Shown: positions 6,492-9,433 of the stretch, piece by piece
How the letters are laid out: each line of letters opens with the position of its first letter
Position numbering within the stretch: position 1 is the stretch's first letter
Origin: GCA-2862585 sp965661345
Lineage (GTDB): Bacteria; Bacteroidota; Bacteroidia; Flavobacteriales; UBA7312
Assembly: GCA_965661345.1 (NCBI GenBank)
Contig: CBFIDK010000027.1
Span: 1 to 9,433, forward strand
Length of the DNA stretch: 9,433 nt
Reading direction: 5' to 3'
Notes under the pieces: generated by a model
Told to the model about the DNA's origin: nothing
Seen by the model: the letters and a program-made list of their open reading frames with translations, nothing else
Databases searched by the model: none
Position numbers and translations under genes: made by a program

Positions 6492-7505
6492 ATGAACGTT
6501 AAATACGACGAAAATATAAGTTTTAAGCCCAAAAAACACGCTNNNNNNNNNNATTCTGAACGCATTTTAGAATATCTAGAATATTTCATTAAAAATTCAT
6601 CAACTAAGAATGTCAATGGATATGGTACTATTGGATTAGCTAAAAATACTATCCGAACTTATAAATCACTATATCGAATTTTGAAAAGCTATGAAAATGA
6701 TACAAATCGTCATCTTTTTATTCATTCTTTTGATAAAATCACATCTGAAGATTTTACTAGATATTTAAAACTTGACAAAAATTATAGTGATAATTACTGT
6801 GGACAAATACTTAAGTTACTAAAGATTATTTTAAGAGATGCTGAAAAAAGTGGATTAGATGTCCACCCCTATTGTAATTACATTTCTTCATTTAAACAAA
6901 AACCATCAGATAGAATAATTCACACTTTAAATCCTGATGAAATAAAATCGATAAAAAACCTAAAAAATATTTCTAAAAATTTAAAAGACACTTACAACTG
7001 GTTTTTAATTGGCCTTTCCATTGGTCAGAGAATTTCTGATGTTTTATCAATGAAGCCAGAAAATATTAGAATAGCACCAAATGGTTTATATGTTGATATC
7101 ATTCAAAGAAAAACCAAAACTCCGGTTACAATTGGAGTGGCTGATCCAATGACAATAGATATAATTCTAAATGATTTACCAAAAGCCGTGTCTCAAGTTA
7201 TGTTCAATAAGCAAATCAAAACGATTTGCAGAAATGCAGGAATTGATAATTTAGTAAAAGGGTTTAAGAACAATCCGATAAGAAAAAGAAAAGAAATTGT
7301 AGTTGCTCCAAAATATGAATTTGTTACATCTCATATTATGCGTAGATCATTTGCGACTAACTATTTTGGCAAGATTGAAACTCCACTGCTAATGAATATA
7401 ACTGGCCATACTAAAGAAAGTACATTTTTAACTTACATAGGAACTGTTCAAAACAAAGACGCTTTAGCTGATTTGTTCATACAGCAATCAAATGTTATTT
7501 GGTAG
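6492..7505 (+). CDS. Tyrosine recombinase / phage-type integrase (coding region crossed by an assembly gap)
   Basis: A site-specific recombinase of the tyrosine (XerC/XerD, phage integrase) superfamily. After the gap an N-terminal SAM-like core-binding domain runs at about 22-125, then the catalytic domain at about 145-330. The catalytic set is complete: Arg180 in IGQRISDVLS, Lys207 in the beta-hairpin QRKTKTPVTI, His281 and Arg284 in SHIMRRSFATN, His306 in TGHTKES and the nucleophile Tyr315 in FLTYIG, nine residues after His306 as is usual. Numbering assumes the gap is really 10 bases. Only 17 residues lie left of the gap (MNVKYDENISFKPKKHA), and their frame relative to the rest is unproven, so the N-terminus and the start at 6492 are provisional. 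The gene runs against the polysaccharide genes on both sides and overlaps the next gene's 3' end by 11 bases. Whether it mobilises an element, inverts a segment, or is a passenger cannot be told here. Confidence 0.85.
   Translation: MNVKYDENISFKPKKHAXXXXSERILEYLEYFIKNSSTKNVNGYGTIGLAKNTIRTYKSLYRILKSYENDTNRHLFIHSFDKITSEDFTRYLKLDKNYSDNYCGQILKLLKIILRDAEKSGLDVHPYCNYISSFKQKPSDRIIHTLNPDEIKSIKNLKNISKNLKDTYNWFLIGLSIGQRISDVLSMKPENIRIAPNGLYVDIIQRKTKTPVTIGVADPMTIDIILNDLPKAVSQVMFNKQIKTICRNAGIDNLVKGFKNNPIRKRKEIVVAPKYEFVTSHIMRRSFATNYFGKIETPLLMNITGHTKESTFLTYIGTVQNKDALADLFIQQSNVIW
6543..6552. other. Assembly gap (10 N)
   Basis: Ten undetermined bases inside the recombinase N-terminal coding region. A round run of ten is usually a nominal scaffold spacer rather than a measured length, so the true distance, and even the adjacency of the two sides, is uncertain. 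Confidence 0.95.
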
Positions 7506-7788
7506 GATCTGGAGTGTCGCTAAATAAATCCTCATTTTTTTCTTTCAATTGTTCAAGAGTAAATTTATCTCTAACTGTTTTGGTCTTGGGAAAGATATAA
7601 TTAGATAAAGTCACGAATAGCTTGACTCTTTCTGTTTTAGTCAACTTGTCTTGATTAATCAGTAAATCATCAAGCACTTTCTCATAAAGCATTTCCATCT
7701 TTTCTTTTATTGATGGCTCATCTTTCTTAGCAGGTCCACGTTTAGATTTTTTACCTGCAATTTTAGCTGATTTTTTGTCGAATGGCAT
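7495..7788 (-). CDS. Small basic conserved-looking hypothetical protein (97 aa)
   Basis: From the ATG at 7786-7788 the product is 97 residues. It opens MPFDKKSAKIAGKKSKRGP, a highly basic start, followed by predicted helices (SIKEKMEMLYEKVLDDLL, then LTKTERVKLFVTLSNYIF) and an acidic tail. The pattern recalls small Bacteroidota proteins with a Lys/Gly-rich basic N-terminus and a helical body, sometimes near integrases or phage genes, but I cannot name the family or a function; nucleic-acid binding is a guess from the charge. The open frame continues upstream to 7914, but that longer form would run 113 bases into the glycosyltransferase gene in another frame, and its extra part is hydrophobic and unlike the rest, so the internal ATG, 13 bases after the GT2 stop, is preferred. 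It could be the last gene of the glycosyltransferase transcript or belong with the convergent recombinase. Confidence 0.6.
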   Translation of the reverse strand: MPFDKKSAKIAGKKSKRGPAKKDEPSIKEKMEMLYEKVLDDLLINQDKLTKTERVKLFVTLSNYIFPKTKTVRDKFTLEQLKEKNEDLFSDTPDPTK

Positions 7789-7801
7789 ATAAAAAAACTG
7801 T

Positions 7802-8566
7802 TTAATTCTTGAAGTAAAATTTGAAAATAAACTGCAAATAATTTTTAATATGAATAAATAAATATCTATTCGAAAAACCCATTTGCGAGCTTTTTCTATC
7901 TCCTTCATATTCAATTATTAATTCCGGATAATAATAAACCTTAAGGTTATTTTTCTTTAATCTTAAACAATAATCCATATCTTCTATATACATAAAATAC
8001 TTTTCTGATAAAAGTCCTGTTTTTTGAATAGTTAACCTTGGAATTATCATAAATCCACCAATAACCCAATCTACAGTTTGTGTTTTTAAATAATCAAACT
8101 GTTGATCCAAAATGCTTTGATTTCCTTTAATGTGTCGATAGTAAAGCCTTTGTATTAACTTTTGTGGGGTCATGAAAGACCTACAAGAATCCTGAATTTC
8201 TTTTTTTGAGTTTACAATTTGAGGCCCTATTAGACCAACTTTTTCTTTTTCTATAAACGAGAAAACTTGTTTAAAATCTCCTTTAACAATTTTAGTGTCA
8301 GGATTTTGAAGAATTATATATTTCCCTTTAGCTATTCTAATACCATGGTTCATCCCAAAAGCAAAGCCATTATTATACTTATTAAAAGACCATTTTATAG
8401 CTATATGATTATTAATCAGTTTTTCTTGTTGATCTTTATTGTATTGTGAATTAGAAGATACAATAATTTCATATTCAAAATCTAAATTTAAATTTTGGAT
8501 AGCAGTAATACAATTCAAAACTTCTTTTATTGAGTTGTATTCTATTATAACAAATGAAGCGATCAT
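7802..8566 (-). CDS. Family 2 glycosyltransferase (WbbL-like, rhamnosyltransferase type)
   Basis: A 254-residue GT-A fold enzyme that would move a sugar from a nucleotide donor onto a growing surface-polysaccharide unit at the cytoplasmic face of the membrane. Motifs in order: N-terminal strand IASFVIIEYNS, NNGFAFGMNHGIRIAKGKY (65-83), the DXD-equivalent NPDT (88-91), DWVIGGFMIIPR (166-177) and FMYIEDMDYCLRLKKNN (191-207), with Asp196 or Asp198 as candidate catalytic base. This is the arrangement of WbbL-like GT2 enzymes such as dTDP-rhamnosyltransferases. The region after YYYPE reads LIIEYEG, with Glu where many relatives have His. At 254 residues it is somewhat shorter than typical relatives of about 280-310, mainly at the C-terminus. 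Its ATG overlaps the stop of the pssE-like gene (ATGA), so translation is probably coupled. Donor and acceptor sugars are not predictable. Confidence 0.88.
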   Translation of the reverse strand: MIASFVIIEYNSIKEVLNCITAIQNLNLDFEYEIIVSSNSQYNKDQQEKLINNHIAIKWSFNKYNNGFAFGMNHGIRIAKGKYIILQNPDTKIVKGDFKQVFSFIEKEKVGLIGPQIVNSKKEIQDSCRSFMTPQKLIQRLYYRHIKGNQSILDQQFDYLKTQTVDWVIGGFMIIPRLTIQKTGLLSEKYFMYIEDMDYCLRLKKNNLKVYYYPELIIEYEGDRKSSQMGFSNRYLFIHIKNYLQFIFKFYFKN

Positions 8567-9048
8567 AATTTTGAATTATTTAAAAAAATTTCAATAAATT
8601 CTTTCACTTTTTTATCTGATTCTGGCTTAAATGGCTCTAGTATAATTTGATTTTTATTGAGCTGATTCACAAGACTCTCTAATTTCTCAATTTCATAACA
8701 TGGGACTAAATAGTTTTTACTTGCATAATAATCAACTAATTCTCTCTGATTGTCTTGAGATTCATTTAACTCTTTAAGTCTCGGAACAGCAATTAACTTT
8801 TTCTCTCTTGTAAGAGCATCTGTCATACTACCATAGCCCCCTTGAGTTATAATTAAATCTGCTTTGTCAATAAGCTCAATTACTTTTGCTTTTTTACAAA
8901 AATCAAAAAATTCAGCATAAAGTGGCTTATATTTTGTGTTGCCCAACTGTATTACAACATTATATTTTGAAGCTAGAACTTGATCAACATAAGAAACTAG
9001 TCTTTCAAAAGAATAGGGATTAGTTCCGGTAAGACATAAAATCATCAT
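8563..9048 (-). CDS. pssE: PssE/Alg13-like glycosyltransferase catalytic subunit
   Basis: A 161-residue protein equal in size to the Alg13/PssE/Cps14G family, the C-terminal half of a GT28-type fold that binds the UDP-sugar. Diagnostic segments: the start MILCLTGTNPYSFERLV (2-18), ADLIITQGGYGSMTDAL (63-79) with the glycine-rich donor-binding loop, and LIAVPRLKELNESQDNQREL (85-104), matching the family pattern of VPR followed by an E and an HQ/NQ pair. Such proteins are soluble and work with a membrane-bound PssD/Alg14 partner, encoded directly upstream with a 4-base overlap. In other bacteria the pair adds Glc, Gal or GlcA as the second sugar of an exopolysaccharide repeat; the sugar here is unknown. 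Family members often have HAG where this has QGG. The start was taken at the first of two Met codons. Confidence 0.88.
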   Translation of the reverse strand: MMILCLTGTNPYSFERLVSYVDQVLASKYNVVIQLGNTKYKPLYAEFFDFCKKAKVIELIDKADLIITQGGYGSMTDALTREKKLIAVPRLKELNESQDNQRELVDYYASKNYLVPCYEIEKLESLVNQLNKNQIILEPFKPESDKKVKEFIEIFLNNSKL

Positions 9049-9433
9049 AAACTACCTATTTTAGATTTTGGAAAGAAAGAATGTAAAGTCTCGTATTGAA
9101 CTATAAAGAGATCTGAATATTTATAAATAAAACTAGCCGTTTTAGAGGGTTTATAAATTCTAGCACCAGATTCAATAAAAATAATTTTTGTTTTAAAAAA
9201 TTTTCCGATTAATATTAATGGTATAGCAATACCTGCTCCTGTTGAGATAATTACTTTAGGCCTAATTTTTATATATAAAAAAAAGGATTGAATAAAGTTT
9301 ATTAAAAATTTTAGTTTGCTTATATGAGGGTCAATTATAAAAAAATGCGGTTTATCTTTTAAGGTATCTTTTGTATAACCATTTTTAAAGGTTATGTATA
9401 CTACTTCATTTTCATAAGAACTGGGTATTGTTT
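9045..9433 (-). CDS. pssD: PssD/Alg14-like glycosyltransferase membrane subunit (5' part beyond the window)
   Basis: My translation from the right edge gives 128 residues ending KSKIGSL and a TGA at 9045-9047. The sequence contains PKVIISTGAGIAIP, TKIIFIESGARI, YKYSDLFIVQYE and FFPKSKIG, which together are the signature of PssD/EpsE/Alg14 proteins. Family members are about 150-170 residues, so only a short N-terminal part, probably including the membrane anchor, is missing. Alg14-type proteins recruit the Alg13-type catalytic partner to the membrane and supply the acceptor side of the active site. The stop overlaps the pssE-like start as ATGA, the usual order for this pair. The upstream gene and the operon promoter lie outside the window. 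Confidence 0.88.
   Translation of the reverse strand, partial: TIPSSYENEVVYITFKNGYTKDTLKDKPHFFIIDPHISKLKFLINFIQSFFLYIKIRPKVIISTGAGIAIPLILIGKFFKTKIIFIESGARIYKPSKTASFIYKYSDLFIVQYETLHSFFPKSKIGSL

Noticed and set aside
7789..7914. Upstream extension of the small basic protein to a 139-residue form
   Set aside because: It would overlap the GT2 C-terminus by 113 bases in another frame, and its extra part is hydrophobic and unlike the rest.
8267..8449. Plus-strand 60-codon frame
   Set aside because: Antisense shadow over the conserved NPD and NNGFAFG region of the GT2 gene.

Overview
The window looks like an AT-rich chromosome segment from a Bacteroidota bacterium, most likely a Flavobacteriales-type one. 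Evidence: a secreted protein with SprB-type repeats, a PKD domain and a C-terminal type B (CHU_C / gliding-motility-associated) type IX secretion sorting domain; a short Wza-like lipoprotein with one C-terminal hydrophobic helix beside a Wzc-type kinase; near-absent Shine-Dalgarno sequences; and a match to the Bacteroidota -7 promoter box (TAnnTTTG).

Layout. (1) 1-1480, plus strand: the 3' part of a large type IX-secreted repeat protein, open at the left edge. (2) 1470-2991, minus strand: a two-gene unit, an unrecognised barrel-like lipoprotein followed one base later by an alpha/beta-hydrolase lipoprotein. (3) 3003-6201, minus strand: wza-like and wzc-like genes one base apart, closed by a strong intrinsic terminator at 3003-3033. 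(4) 6202-6491: an AT-rich divergent spacer with a candidate promoter and a perfect 9-bp stem-loop in the predicted wza leader. (5) 6492-7505, plus strand: a tyrosine recombinase whose N-terminal coding region is crossed by a 10-N assembly gap. (6) 7495-9433, minus strand: pssD-like (partial, open at the right edge), pssE-like and GT2 genes joined by ATGA overlaps, then a small basic protein.

How it fits together. The right-hand genes would build a surface polysaccharide: PssD/PssE form a two-subunit Alg14/Alg13-type glycosyltransferase and the GT2 enzyme adds a further sugar. Wzc and Wza would control and perform polymer export through the inner and outer membranes. The recombinase lies between the sugar-transfer and export halves and points the other way, so the two halves need not share one transcript. 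Because the N gap falls exactly there, physical linkage of the two halves also depends on the assembly join.

I do not see a clearly new system. The items most worth checking are the gap in the recombinase and its place in the locus, the strictly alternating tyrosine tail of the kinase on a hexamer DNA repeat, the kinase motif substitutions, and the stem-loop at the predicted 5' end of the wza-wzc transcript.
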